From positions 83,045,033 to 83,109,032 of the forward strand of contig CM048845.1 in NCBI GenBank assembly GCA_026545225.1: DNA of 64,000 bases, given 5' to 3'. The notes beneath the pieces were generated by a model. The model made no database searches and was not told the origin of the DNA. It saw only the letters and a program-made list of their open reading frames with translations. Every line of letters begins with the position of its first letter. The stretch's first letter is position 1. The translations under genes were made by a program, and so were the position numbers. Below are positions 1 to 12,241 of the stretch, one piece after another. The stretch is from Cornus controversa. Its lineage: Eukaryota; Streptophyta; Magnoliopsida; Cornales; Cornaceae.

Positions 1-202
1 TGAGGTTCTATTGGGCTAAATAGACAGTTTAACCTCCGGTTCTTCGAGAGTTAGAAATCGGGGCCTTATAACATGGTATCAAAATCGATACTATGGTGTG
101 AGTGTAATTGAGATCATTCATGGGGTTGAGTGAATGGGTTCACACTCGGGATTCAGGTCCGGACTGGGGGAGTCCCGGCGGTCCGGGTTTCGGGGCGTGA
201 CA
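1..202 (+). mobile_element. 3' end of a Ty3/gypsy-type LTR (fragment)
   Basis: The block ends in the motif GGGGCGTGACA near 202. The LTR that ends at 53479 closes in the same way (GTGGCGTGACA) and has a similar GC-rich run-up containing a 'ggattca' stretch. The resemblance suggests the 3' tip of a related long LTR cut by the window edge. Family and age cannot be given from 200 bases. Confidence 0.4.
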
Positions 203-1138
203 TTAGTAATTTTTGGTTAATGTGTGAATGGTTATGCACACTTAACAGGTTATTGGTGGATGTGTTAAAATCTAAATAACCGAAGTCCTAAGCCAAAGGT
301 CCTTAAATCCAATTTCATTCAATATGAGAGATTTAAAATTTTGAAAACACTAAGAACCCTAATTGCATTCAGTGTATGTAGGTGAGAGATTTAAAATTTT
401 GAAACTTAAATATTACTTTCTTTTCTTTGAAATTTAATTTTGGATTACCAAACATATTTTCAGATTTCAACTTTTAAAATTTCTACAGTAGATGATGTTA
501 CCAAACAGATTCTACTTTTGACATAAATGGTAGCACAGCAGGTTTCCAGATTCCATTTTTCAAGAGTCAGAAAATGGAATCTGACAGTGTTTCCAAACAG
601 TCCCTTATTGGCTATGATTTGAATCTGATTATAGGATTCTAATTTCATATTATTATGTTGAGTTTGTCAATTTGACTTTTGCTATTAGTTTGGGTATAGT
701 CCATTTCGTTTGATTATGATAATTTCTGAACATATGGTTTTGTTAACATATGTTGGATGTTGATGATCTTCACTTATTATTATTTTTTGGATTTATTTTT
801 TTGGAAGGTAAAGATTTGATTCTATACTGTTAGTGCTTGATTTTATGTGCAAGGTTTGGCTTGGGATGTTTGTTATGTTACTTATCCTTTCCGAGCTTCA
901 ATTTGTGTTTCAAATTTTTTTGAAAACAATTAGAGCTACCAAACGTGTTTTCAGTATTTTGATTTCAAATTTTTCATAACGCATTGACATTACCAAACAA
1001 ATTATGCATTTTCTGTTTTTGTAAATCATGAAACACGACAATGTTACCAAACACGTTGTCAATTAATATTCAAAACACTAATATAACATAACACATGTTA
1101 TGTTATTTGTTAAAACAAAAAATAATATCAAAACACTC
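203..1138. other. A+T-rich spacer with decayed MITE-like stretches
   Basis: No gene is seen. Around 440-610 and 920-1070 the motif 'ttaccaaac' and its variants recur several times, as in decayed MITEs of the 'gggactgtttgg' type. No terminal repeat or target duplication can be fixed. Confidence 0.35.
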
Positions 1139-1316
1139 ATCCAAATGGGCCCTTTAACTCTAACTCTAGTGGATGCCACCCACCAAGGAATGTACCATTG
1201 TCTTTTCAACTTTTTCCAGTGAATTCCAACCCTCGCGCGTGCACACGCACACAATCTGCCTTTAAGTGGATCCAAAGACAATCTCATTGGTATGCTTAAT
1301 TATGTTATTATACCTC
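1139..1316 (+). repeat. Segment X, copy 1
   Basis: This segment (ctctagtggatgccaccc ... gtatgcttaattatgtta) recurs at 5137-5162 plus 6514-6663. In that second copy it is split by two DNA transposons. The uninterrupted copy here defines the empty site for them. Confidence 0.7.
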
Positions 1317-1689
1317 ATAAAAAAAAATACACATGGACTCACGTTTAGACACACCCCTGAAGTTTGATATATTGTTACGCAGTTACAACCTTGAAAAATT
1401 TTGTCATCAACATTCCCGTTAGTTTTCTTATTTTTTTAATATGTGAAATTTCTTGACTGTCCTTATTTATTTAAATTTATTTAATATAAAAATATCAAAA
1501 TTCAGAAATGATCACAATGCCCCCTCATGATTAACCCAATATTACATTGACCAACACACAAAACACAAATCACCACAGCCAGTGTTCCTTATCTCTCATC
1601 TCCTCCCAACCACAACCACAACCTTCTAACCATATGCGTAAAAAAAAAAAAAAAAAAGAAGAAGAAAATAAAAATTATGCGTAAAAAAA
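1317..1689. other. A+T-rich spacer, no gene
   Basis: The stretch contains a purine/A-rich tract at 1636-1690. It has no long open frame and no recognised repeat end. Confidence 0.4.
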
Positions 1690-2365
1690 AAGAGAAGAAA
1701 ATAAAAAAATATATATGAGAGAACTTTGAAGGGAAAAAAATAAGAGATTGATTGAATGAAAGGAATTTTTTTTTTTGAAGAGAATCAAAAATGAATGAGA
1801 AATAATGAAAAGAAAGAAAGAATTAGAGAGATTTTTAAAAAAATATAATTTCACTGGGGGCATTTTTTATTTTTTTAAAATTATGTTTTTGTATATAAAA
1901 GAAAAATTAATGGGGCCAACATGGGCCCATGCATTTCCTGGACATTATTAGAGAAATTATTTGACTGAAATATGTTTTGTATTTGTATTGGGCACGGGAG
2001 TACCATACCTCCCAACCAACCCTGGCAAATGATGAATTGATATTTTCTTTTATCAGGAAAAATAGAGTTTTCCATTGACCAGTATGGTATCTCGGGTTTT
2101 AAATATTTTTTTATTTTTAAGATCATAAATATATAAAAGAAAGAAAACTCTTTATTTAACTCCTGGCCTTTCGAGAGAAAGTGCAGTGGTGGGCCCATGG
2201 AAAAATATCAGCTCATAGATGAAAGGAAAAAAACCAGAGCATCCGTTATTGTGTAGTAATCAACTTCACTGAAAAGACTAAAAAATTAAAATAAAAGGGT
2301 AAATTACATAGACCTTTTGTATGATTTTTAAAATTACTATGATAGCTCTTAAAAAGCAAACCTTA
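1690..2365 (+). repeat. Segment F, copy 1
   Basis: This roughly 680-bp block is repeated, diverged, at 3541-4225. Shared landmarks are 'gagagaactttga', 'aatggggccaacatgggc', 'gagagaaagtgcagtggt' and 'aaattacat(a/g)gacctttt'. The block appears non-coding on both strands. Confidence 0.75.
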
Positions 2366-2869
2366 TAACATGGATTAATGGCAGAATAATTAATTAGAAG
2401 TCTTTGAATCTAATCATATGACTAATTAATTAAACACATGTTTTAGGAAACTACTAGTATTTCTTTGTTTGTTTTTCTTTTTAAATTTTTTTTTACAAAA
2501 GATTGCATCCAACTCTTTATTTGCTTAAGTTGTATTCGTCTCTAACAATCAATAAGAAAATTTCAACAGTATAAATTCTATTGGACTGTTCCACCTACAT
2601 AAAGAATATAAATTTAAAATGCAACAAACTTAGTTCACTACATTCAGAGCATACAACACGGGTTAATAGTCATTGTTGACAAACTCTGCTCAGGTTAGCA
2701 AACAAATTGACATTACCAAATGCTAATTCTAAAACATTTAATGTTATTTTTAGTGTTATGTCACCTAAGTGAGTTTTTTAAAGAACCATGCTTTTTCATT
2801 TCCTTTTTCCCCAAATTGCAGCAATTGTATTCATACAGAGCTACAACTGTTTTGCTTGGGTAAAGGAGA
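2366..2869. other. A+T-rich spacer, no gene
   Basis: No recognisable coding, RNA or transposon end signals. 'attaccaaatgc' near 2714 echoes the decayed MITE-like motif seen at 440-1070. Confidence 0.35.
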
Positions 2870-3000
2870 GCTACAACTATTAGTATTGAAGAAACTAAAA
2901 GAGAAATATAGTTTGGGACGTACCTCTAACAAACTTATAGATTTGTTTAGCAGAGCTAGTAAGGTGTGTCAATTTCGCCAACACCAAGTCTGATTTTAAA
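2870..3000 (+). repeat. Segment G, copy 1
   Basis: The landmarks 'acctctaacaaactt', 'gaaactaaaagaaatata' (variant) and 'ccaagtctgatttt' reappear in the same order at 4805-4990. The 1.1-6.6 kb region is therefore a diverged tandem duplication. Confidence 0.6.
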
Positions 3001-3540
3001 CAAAAGATAGATAAGAAAGACAAGAACATAGAATAGTGGCAATATTTTTCTTAGGATGAAGTCCCAACACTATCAAGGGTGAAGTCAGAAATTCATTTTA
3101 GGGGTGCACCGTATTAAACAAGAATTTTTTTTTTCCCAGCTAGCAGAGCAACAAGACAACAAGCCAGAAAATAAAAGTGTACCCTGAATGATGCAGTAAT
3201 CAAAATTCATCTAGAATTTAATAATTTGAAAAACAAATGATATAAAAAAATTATAAAACACAAAATACAGATATTAAAGGTCCTTTTGGTAACAAGTTTT
3301 ATTTTGCATTTTTGATTTCATATGAATCGGAAACAGTATTTTTTTTCTTTTTTTTTTTGGTGGCGTGATTGATTCTCAAACAAAAATATGTTTGTTAACG
3401 AATTTATTGCACAATGTTTCATAAAAAAATGTTTGAATTATTTTTAAAAAATAGTAATTATATTAAATTGCTTTTTTTAAAAAAAAAAATCATTAGAATT
3501 GTTCAGCTACAATAACAAAGATAGAGTAAAAAAAGAAAAG
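3001..3540. other. A+T-rich spacer, no gene
   Basis: Nothing beyond homopolymer runs (for example poly-T at 3345-3358) can be supported. Confidence 0.35.
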
Positions 3541-4225
3541 AGAAAGAAGAAGAAATAAAAAAGAAAAAATATGAGAGAACTTTGAAAGAAAAAAATAAGA
3601 GATTGATTGAATAAAAGGAATTTTTTTTTGAAGAGAATCCAAAAATAAATGAGAAAGAATGAAAAGAAAAAATGAATTGGAGAGATTTTTAAAAAATTAT
3701 AATTTCAGGGGGTATTTTATATTTTTTTTATAAATTATGTCTTTGTATAAAAAAAATTAATGGGGCCAACATGGGCACATCGATTTTGTAATTTTTGATG
3801 GGCCATGCTCGCTCCGCGGCCCGGACAATATTACACAAATTATTTGACTGAAACGTGTTTATACTTATATTGGATAACTGGGAGTACCATACCTTCAATC
3901 CACCAATGATGAATTGCTATTTTTTTTTATTAAGTAAAATAGAGTTTTTTTTTGACCGAGCTACGTTACCTCAGGTATTAAATATTTTTTTATTTTTAAG
4001 ATCATAAATAAAAGAAAGAAAATTCTTTATTTGGCTCCTGAGCCTTTGGAGAGAAAGTGCAGTGGTGAGCACACAAATAAAAGGAAAAAGACAGGAGTAT
4101 TCTTTATTGTGCACGGATCAACTTCACTGACGTTTTATAAAAACTAAAAATAAAAGGGAAATTACATGGACCTTTTTTATGATTTTTAGAATTACTATGG
4201 CAGCTCTTAAAAAGCAAATGTTGTA
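3541..4225 (+). repeat. Segment F, copy 2
   Basis: Diverged second copy of 1690-2365 with the same landmark order. A short GC-richer patch (about 3795-3830, 'ctcgctccgcggcc') has no counterpart in copy 1. Confidence 0.75.
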
Positions 4226-4736
4226 ATACCTACTTTCCCAAATAATGCAATTGTTTATTGTTCGGTATATACTAATTTGGCAACTCTGCAAGAAATGGTT
4301 TATAAAGTTAAAAAATAAAAATGATTTAAATTCTATTTATTTTTAAAAAATACATATCATAAACACAAACCAGTCAACCAGATGAATTTTTTTTTCTTTT
4401 TGTAATTTGAGTGGTGACACTAAAAACTTAAGTTGGTAGAGATAATGTAATTTAAATAAGAATTCTTTAACACGCTCCTCCCTCAACAAGTCTCCTCGCA
4501 TGTGACTTTCTTTAGGTTCAAAACGCATTTCAATTGTAATTATAAGGCTGAACACATACTTTGTGTGCTCTGATACAAGATCACCACCTATTTTAAAATT
4601 TTAAGTTCTTAGATAGAGGATAACTTAAATATATAAATCCAATGGTAGAAAACAACTCTTTTTATAAAAAAAAAAAAAAACATAGAAATGGATTAGTGAA
4701 ACAAAAAACACAGAAGGTAATTTTTTCTAAATCGAT

Positions 4737-4738
<2 letters not shown>
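4226..4738. other. A+T-rich spacer, no gene
   Basis: No recognisable element. An open frame on the minus strand at 4343-4555 has no family resemblance I can see and is probably chance. Confidence 0.3.

Positions 4739-4779
<41 letters not shown>
4739..4779. repeat. (AT)n microsatellite
   Basis: About 20 uninterrupted AT dinucleotides. Confidence 0.98.
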
Positions 4780-4782
<3 letters not shown>

Positions 4783-4804
4783 CAGGGAGAATTTGGTCAT
4801 CATA

Positions 4805-4990
4805 TTAGTTGTACTGTAACTTACCTCTAGCAAGCTTGTAGAAACTAAAAGAAATATATACTCAGGGAGGAACTTACCTCTAACAAGCTAGATTTGTTGG
4901 AACAAAGCTAGAGCTAGAGCTAATATGTCTCAATTCCAGCAAGAAAACTCCAAGTCTGATTTTGAACGAGAAATGGATTAGGAAACACAG
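4805..4990 (+). repeat. Segment G, copy 2
   Basis: Diverged copy of 2870-3000. It carries an internal duplication of the 'acttacctctarcaagc' motif, near 4818 and again near 4871. Confidence 0.55.
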
Positions 4991-5162
4991 AAAACTGAAT
5001 GGAGCATATGCATATTCTATGCAAGTAATGAAATTTGACTTTTCTTTAGTTGATGTTTCAAAGTCTTTTCAATTATTCCTATCCATCTCCTTTATAGCTT
5101 TCACACTGTCGCTGTTTCTCCCCCCACCTCTCTAACTCTAGCTCTAGTGGATGCCTCCTACC

Positions 5163-5766
5163 TAGGGATGGCAACGGGTCGGTTATGGGGGCGGAGATTC
5201 CTATTCCCATCCTCATAACCGTTTAATTTTGGAAATCCCATAACCGCCCCATAACCGGTTATAAATTTTCCCCTTCACCCCATCCCCGCCCCATAACCGA
5301 CAGAACTCACCCCGCCCCAAACCGCCCTGCCTCATAACCGGTTAAAACTCAAATATTTTGAAAATTAATTTTTTTTTTAAATTCCAACAAAACCATATAA
5401 AACTAACCATACATTCCTCTAACATAAAACTAACATAAAATTTCATCCTTCATGACAAAAATAAGGAAAGAATCACAATCATATCATTATAAACTAGGAG
5501 AGAGGAGTGAGATTAGGGCTAAAGTTTTCTATTTAAGTATATATACACATAAGTAATATAATATAATAACATATTAAGTGTAGAATAATCGGGGCAGGTT
5601 TTAAATGAGGCGGGGCGACCTTTCCCCGTCCCCGCCCCGAAACCGACCGGGTTTTAACTAACAAAATCCATCCCCGTTCCATTAACATAAACGGTTCCCC
5701 AAACTCGTTTTAAACGGGTTGGGGCGGGGTGATTCCCCGCCGGGTTGGGGATTTTTGCCATCCCTA
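5163..5766. mobile_element. Non-autonomous hAT DNA transposon (604 bp)
   Basis: Terminal inverted repeats TAGGGATGGCAA at the left and its exact complement TTGCCATCCCTA at the right define the ends. The element is flanked by a perfect 8-bp target duplication, CTCCTACC (5155-5162 and 5767-5774). An 8-bp duplication and this terminus are hallmarks of the hAT superfamily. Subterminal DNA is rich in 'ccccataaccg' and 'ggggcgggg' motifs on opposite strands, so the ends fold together. There is no transposase-coding capacity. The perfect target duplication points to a fairly recent insertion. Confidence 0.92.
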
Positions 5767-5774
5767 CTCCTACC

Positions 5775-6513
5775 TATAAAGTACAGACACTTCATACAGG
5801 AATGTTGTGGCGGTATCGGACACTCGAACATTTTTGGACATTCGGATACGTGTCGGACACTCCGTAGAAGTGTCTTGAAATTTTTTTTTGACACGCGAAG
5901 GGCACGGCGGGAACACGAACAGGACACGCGAAAGACACGATAGGATACATTTTGTAATTTTTAACAATGCAAAAAAACCTCTGAACTTTTTCAAAGTTAC
6001 AAAAAGACCCCTTGAAATAACTATAATGACATATATATCATTTAATATCACTATTATGCCATTTTCTCTATAAATATAGTATTTTCTAAAATAAAAAATT
6101 GTTAGATAAAATTCATAAATAATAAATTTAGAAACAAAAAAATAAAAAAAGCTAATAGAACTTTATTTAACATAAAGTCATGTTGGTTTATTTGGTATTT
6201 TGTATTTAAATTTATTTGTTTGTTATTAAAAAAATGAATAATGTGCAAGATTCTAGTAGTGGGTTTGAATATAATGAACACTCTTTTTGAAAATACATTA
6301 ATTGTTTAATAATAAATTGAAGTATTTGTATAATTTTTTCTTTTTTTATTGTTAGATTTATGGTATTGTGGATATTGGTTAACTTGTTAAATATATATTA
6401 ATAAATAATTTCATAGTCGTATTTCTGCCGTGTCCCTGTCCTATTTTTTTTTAAATTTGTCGTGTCACCGTGTCGTGTCGTACCCATATTTCGTATCCGT
6501 GTCCATACTTCTT
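5775..6513 (-). mobile_element. MULE-like non-autonomous DNA transposon (about 740 bp)
   Basis: The left end (AAGTACAGACACTTCATAC) and the complement of the right end (AAGTATGGACACGGATAC) are imperfect inverted repeats. Both subtermini are dense in 'gacacg/cgtgtc' motifs. The element lies in segment X between 'cctcctacc' and 'gccacccac', a possible degraded 9-bp target duplication as in Mutator-like elements. A relative in the opposite orientation lies at 9549-10066. The superfamily call rests on the weak 9-bp signal; hAT is the alternative. Confidence 0.55.
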
Positions 6514-8705
6514 AGCCACCCACTCACCAAGGACTATACCAATGTCTTTTCAACTTTTTTCACTTAATTCCAATCCTGCGCGTGCACATGCACACAATCT
6601 GCCTTTGAGCAGATCCAAAGACAATCTCATTGGTATGCTTAATTATGTTATTATAAACCATAAATAAAAAACCTTAATGTTGACCAAAAAAAAAAAATTA
6701 TATATATATATATATATATATGACACAAAATATGGATAACCCGTTTATAGTATGAGTCGATTCATGAATCTAAAAATGATTTAAGATCATTTTGATCAAT
6801 AAAAAAAAGATATAGATCCAAAAACGTCATAGGAATTAGACAATTGTACATACATTATCACACATATTTTTTAATAGTTTATCACTTTGTTGCCATCGTT
6901 AATCCAAAATACCCACCCATAATTTTTATTTAACAAAAAAAATAGAAGTCTAAAAAACTCACCCGTCCCAAAACTTAAAATAATTAAATATTTATAAATA
7001 TTGATGGTGGTCAACATCACCTGACCAAGATTGATATTGACCCAACAAAATGACAAAGTGCCCTCTATCACAGTCCACTTTGAACATGTGGACTAAATTT
7101 TGTAAAATATTATAAAATATCACCCTTAAATTATATCTTTCTCTGCCATAGTTTCCACATTCATATAAAAGTTTTAATCTCTTTAGCCGTTCAATAGATA
7201 AGATTAAGGCGAATAATTGGAAAGGGGAAAAAGATAAATTTTGGTTGCCATCTCTTGGATAAGAAAAATAAAATCTTATTTGAAACTCACATGCCAACTT
7301 TGTTTCTTTGAACATTTAATTCTCAAATTTTTAATTTTAAAGGTGAAAAAGTCCTGCTAGGCTAAGAACTTGCCGGTGAAAAGAACAATTGGATCATAAT
7401 TAAAAAAAATAAAACATAAGGTTATATTCCTTTTCCACATCTAACACGTGTTCATATGCAAGGGAGGATGCTAGACAACTGGGTATATTATTAGAGATGA
7501 GAAAAAATAAAATGTGGTAACGGTTAATTAAAAGGTCATATCCGATTGAAAAACATTCCACCACAATAACTTGACCTTGGATGTAGACATGAACAGAGTA
7601 TAACAAAAAGGAAATACTAGACATTAGTTTGAAATTTCAACTTTTTATATTTTGATTTTTTGTGTGCACTTTTTTTAATAATTATAAACATCCCCTCTTT
7701 AAAATTACCAAAAAATAAAAGAACCTTTTGATCTTAGTTTTCTATGGTTTATGTTTATGATCCGTAGTTTTTTGCCTTGGAGCTTGGAAAGTAGGTATAA
7801 TTTGCTCCGAACGCATCTAGTCTTGTCTTACATGTGCGATGGGACTCACGGCACGTGTGTAGTGTAGTGACAATCAAGATGTGCTCAGTACATGTGTACC
7901 GAGCGCACCCAATATCTATTCGAGCTTGTGACACTTTAGATGGAGAAATGATAGCATTCATGTCATCTTAAAAGTTGAAAGTTTTGGTTTGCTCTGCAAT
8001 TGGAACGTTGATGCCTTTGTACCGGCAAATATCTTGACGAGGGATTCAATTGGAACATCGATGTCTTTGGTGAAATTTTCAAGAAAATGTTCGAACAGTA
8101 CTCAAGTTTGATTGAAATTTGATTGTATTGACGTGCAATTTGAAATCCTTACTTTCGAGATTTTAAGTAAAAGAAAATGACCTTAGCATCTTTATTCTAC
8201 CATCAACTTCACTTTTTTTTTTTTTTTTTTAAAAAAAGAAAGAGAAAATATCATGGGATGGGATTAGGGGTCTAGTTGTCCAAAATTGACATTTTTCAAC
8301 TACTGGTCAAAGAAGTAAAAACCTCTTTTTCTCTTAACTATCAACCTAGCACAATTAACATTTCTATGATCTCACAATCTCTTATCATGATAGTTAACTG
8401 AGAACATATTATTAAGTATTTTAGTGATTATATATTGAAAGAATTGATTTCAAAATGGTTTAAACTGTATTTTTTAGTTAGATTAGAAGCTAAAAAATTA
8501 ACCAAGTCGACTCAACTTTAAGAGAATTTAAATCACATAACTTAGCATAATGTGTGAGTGATGATGCTAAAATTTTCTTAAGTATGATAATATATATTAT
8601 AAATAATTTGAAAAATAATATGCTGGTGCACATTTTGCATTTCTTAGTGCATTAAATTTGAATTGGAAAAACACTTTAATTAATTTTCGTATCAAATTAA
8701 ATTTG

Positions 8706-8832
8706 CACTTCAACAAAATTGGGCACTTATTATAGCAGATATGGGCACTTACTAACAGTAAGGGATATTTGGAAGCGGTTTCATATAACTGCTGCTATAT
8801 ATTTGCTACCATTAGTTATTTTTCTTGTAGTG
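8706..8832 (-). mobile_element. Short CACTA-type MITE (127 bp), in unit copy 1
   Basis: The right end reads TTTTTCTTGTAGTG, the complement of the canonical CACTA terminus CACTACAAGAAAA. The left end (CACTTCAACAAAA) is a one-base variant of the common CACTACAACAAAA terminus. Short subterminal repeats ('gggcactta', 'gctgctatatat') are typical of small CACTA derivatives. The same element sits at the same place in copy 2 (18517-18641), so it inserted before the unit was duplicated. A 3-bp target duplication is not clear. Confidence 0.65.
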
Positions 8833-9260
8833 ATTGTACTCAGTGGTGTAAAGTTACAAGACTGCAACAACTAATTGCTTAATCATTCTCTGTTTACATG
8901 GACAAGAAAATAGTAAGTTCAAAGATAAAATATATATATACTAGCGTATTGTCTAGTTTACAGTACTATAAAAAAAATTATTAGAGTAAATCATTCTAGC
9001 ATATTGCCCATGTCTACGACACTATAAAAAATATTATTGGACTAAATTATTTTAAGGGTGTGAGGATAGGTAAATGTATATATGAATTTAGGTGTGAGTG
9101 TAATGGGTGAATTATGACCGTTAGATTGACGATAAAGAATTATTTTATATCGTAGATAGACATAGATATTTTAAACCGTAAGATTAATTTTTTAAACATT
9201 TTTAACCGTTAAATCGTGATTTTTTTTTCTAAAAAAAGAATATTCAAACATAATACCTAA

Positions 9261-9265
<5 letters not shown>

Positions 9266-9297
<32 letters not shown>
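9266..9297. repeat. (AT)n microsatellite
   Basis: Sixteen AT dinucleotides. It is absent from the equivalent place in copy 2 (near 19080), so it grew after the duplication. Confidence 0.95.
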
Positions 9298-9299
<2 letters not shown>

Positions 9300-9421
9300 C
9301 TTTTTTTTATTGAATTTTTTTACTATCTTATCTTTCAACCTTTCAAATTAGAGTTTTCATACTATCATTTTTCTCCTTAGCTCGCATTCACATCTCTAAA
9401 ACTAGTAGATCCTTACAAACA

Positions 9422-9443
9422 CCCCCCCCCCCCCCCCCCCCCC
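9422..9443. repeat. Poly-C tract (22 C)
   Basis: Copy 2 reads only 'acaccccccaat' at the same place (19688-19699), so this homopolymer expanded in copy 1. Confidence 0.95.
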
Positions 9444-9548
9444 ATCTGTCTATCAATTTGTTCAAGTGGATCCCACCAAAAAAATACAACCCACCCTCCA
9501 AAAGTAGTGGATGCCAGCAAACACAATCCACCCATCTCAAAGCTAGAG

Positions 9549-10066
9549 ATCATGGATATGGATACGAGACACGAGACACGAGTACGATACGATATGGGTA
9601 TGATGATACGACAAATCTAAAAAAAAGAATACAGATACGGGCAGAATACAACAATATAAAGATAATAAATTATATTTTTATATATGCAAAAAATGAGTTA
9701 TTAACTTTTCTTTTATTATTAACAAACAAAATAAGAGTTAAGAGTCATTGTATAATTAGCATAGATAAATTTTGATTAAATTATGATATGTATCTCAACA
9801 CTTCTGTTTTAAATGAATTTTAAATTTTTCTGAACAATTATAATATGATATTATTATTGAGAAAACTACATTTTTATGTTCAAAACTTGTTAAAAATGTG
9901 TTTTGAAGTATCGAATACGTGTTAGAAATAAAAAATATATATTTTAAAATTATGAATACTTTTAGAAAGTTTCGAACAAATATCCGTGACTATCTGAGAA
10001 GTATCGGTATCGAATACGGACACGATATGAGTACGTTATTCTTGTAAAAGTATCTATGTTTCATAA
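9549..10066 (+). mobile_element. MULE-like non-autonomous DNA transposon (about 518 bp)
   Basis: Present in unit copy 1 and absent from the equivalent site in copy 2 (19755-19775), so it is a discrete insertion after the duplication. The left end ATCATGGATATGGATACGAG and the complement of the right end (TATGAAACATAGATAC) are imperfect inverted repeats. The left subterminal 'gacacgag..tacgatac..atgggta' matches the complement of the 5775-6513 element's right end, so the two are one family. Boundaries are good to a few bases. Confidence 0.6.
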
Positions 10067-10756
10067 CCTAAGAGTATAAAGTTGAGAGTTAAAATATTAT
10101 AAACTACTCCAAGACACCCGACACCACTATTTTCGAAAAAGAAAAATCTATCTTTGACATGTTTACTTACATTATTATATGTTATAAGGATGGGCTATAT
10201 AAATAGAACGCAATTACTTTTGTTGGATTACTCTAAGTAGTTTAAAATCAAGTTGCACTTGTAGCATTTAAGGCGTGTATTAAAATGGTGTATTTATGTA
10301 TGAAAATTGGTGTACATATGTAATAAAAGTGGTACCCAAATCCAGCAAGGAACAATTTGGTCATCATCATATAGATAGACAAAAAAATTGAAAAGATAAT
10401 TTTTATATAAATGTACTTATCTTTCCTAATTTAACATTTTTTTTTAGTGTACTTGCTTTTCATACAAGTGTAAAATTTGCTTCATATATGAATTTTAACC
10501 AAGATAAAATATTAAAACTAAAAACAAGCTTTATCAATTAATCAAATTAATTATCATACAATCAAGATAATGAAATATACTCTTATTCTCAAACGCCCTT
10601 AAATTCATTTTGAGTAAAGTTATTAAGAGAGTTCTCTCATGATAGAAGTTATTAACTTTTTTTTATTAACTATTGGATTGAAATAATTTTTTAAATTTGT
10701 GACAAGTTAAATAAATCTTTTAATAAATCTTTCAATCCAATTGTCAACGAAAAGAG

Positions 10757-10776
10757 CTCATAACTTTTGTTATGAG
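10757..10776. repeat. Small perfect hairpin
   Basis: CTCATAAC-TTTT-GTTATGAG, an 8-bp stem and 4-nt loop. It is nearly intact in copy 2 (about 20456-20476), so it is an ancestral part of the unit. It may be the core of a decayed MITE. Confidence 0.7.
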
Positions 10777-11291
10777 ATAATTCTTGTTTTACATTAAAAA
10801 ATAGAGAGCACAAAAAATTATGTAGTTAGATAAAAATTATTATAATGTCTCTGATGAGTTAAAACTCACAATCTCCCTTATAAAATAGTAAAGTGCAAAC
10901 TACTAAATCAATAGTTTAATTGTCACGATAGAGCTCTTGTGTTTTTTTTTGTGTTTTTTTTTTTATTTTATGAAACTTCAAACGTTGCATGACAATTAAT
11001 ATCTTCACGAGAGATTCACTTTTACTTTCGAGCTTGCAATGCTTTAGGTTGAGAAATGATAGGTTTCATGTTGTTTTCAAAATTTTAAACTATTTTTTGA
11101 AATTGACCAATTAGAGTATTGATTTCCTAAATTAACTGGAGAAATTTCTAGGAAAGTGTACGAAATTTGTGTTGTATTGGTGTGTTGGCACTTGTTGAAA
11201 TCCAGACTTTTGAGGTTATAAATAAATGAAATGAAAATGACCAGCATCCTTCATTATTATACGTTGAATTTCACTTATTTATTTATTTTAA

Positions 11292-11576
11292 AAGTGTCAA
11301 AATACTGTGCATTTTTTTCTTTCATTGATGCCCTTTTGAGCATGTTTTGAACTTAGCAAATTGTCCAAACTCAACGTGTTTTATTAACATTTTTAAAACC
11401 AAAAAGTGGCATTAATTTTACAGCTGTCCAAAAACGAAGTGTCAAAATACTGTGCATTTTTTTCTTTCATTTATGCCCTTTTGAGCATGTTTTGAACTTA
11501 GCAAATTGTCCAAACTCAACGTGTTGTATTAACATTTTTAAAACCAAAAAGTGGCATTAATTTTACAGCTGTCCAT
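11292..11576 (+). repeat. 145-bp tandem duplication near the end of unit copy 1
   Basis: Two adjacent, nearly identical copies (11292-11436 and 11437-11576) start 'aagtgtcaaaatactgtgc' and run to 'ttacagctgtcca'. Copies 2 and 3 of the unit have this stretch once, so the duplication is private to copy 1. Confidence 0.85.
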
Positions 11577-12241
11577 TAATATGAGAGTAAGTTCAATGTA
11601 CCAGTACACAATTTGTTGCCATCGTTAATCTAAAATACCCACCCATATTTTTTATTTAACCAAAAAAAAAGTCTAAAAAACTCACCTGCCCCCAAAACTT
11701 AATTATATTATGAAGGTTAATCGTGGTCAACATTACTCGACCAAGATTGATATTGACCCGCAAAATGACAAAATGCCCTCAATCATAGTCCACTTTGAAC
11801 ATGCGGACTAAATTTTGTAAAATATCACCCTTAAATTAGATACTACCACGTCACTTTCTCCGTCATAATTTTCACATTCATGAATCTTATAAAATTTTTA
11901 ATCTCTTCCACGTCTCTTTCTCCTCCATATTTTTACATTCATGAATCTTATAAAAATTTAATCTCTTTATCGGTTCAATAGATAAGGTTAAGGTGAATAA
12001 TTGGAAAGGAGGAAAAGGTAAATTTTAGTTGCCACCTCTTGAATAAGAAAAAAAAAATCTTATTTGGAACTCACACGCCAACTTTGTTTCTTTGAACACT
12101 TAATTCTCAAATTTTTAATTTTGAAGGTTAGAATGTCTTGCTAGGCTAAGACCTTGCTAGTGAAAAGAACAATTGGATCATAATTAAACAAAATAAAACA
12201 TAAGTTTATTTTCTTTTTCCACATCTAACATGGGTTCATAT

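Larger units (their letters stand above)
5137..6663 (+). repeat. Segment X, copy 2 (interrupted)
   Basis: The left part (ctctagtggatgcc...) is at 5137-5162. The right part (gccacccactcaccaagg ... gcttaattatgttattata) is at 6514-6663. Comparison with 1139-1316 shows the gap is entirely inserted DNA: one hAT element and one MULE-like element side by side. Confidence 0.7.
6660..11605 (+). repeat. Tandem unit B, copy 1
   Basis: This is the least disturbed copy of a unit repeated at 11606-22580 and, in pieces, from 23085 to 47385. It runs from 'gtcgattcatg..tctaaaaat' through 'tttgttgccatcgttaat', 'ttggttgccatctcttgg', 'ccaatatctattcgagc', 'gaattggaaaaacact', 'ggcgtgtattaaaatggtg' and 'ccaaaaagtggcattaat', ending in 'gtaccagtacacaatttg', where copy 2 starts. 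Only small insertions sit inside: a CACTA-type MITE and a MULE-like element. No coding sequence is evident. The unit serves as the reference for reading insertion boundaries in copies 2 and 3. Confidence 0.8.

Noticed and set aside
1260-1310. Promoter or regulatory element in the conserved 'caaagacaatctcattgg' word
   Set aside because: The conservation is explained by duplication of segment X. No gene follows.
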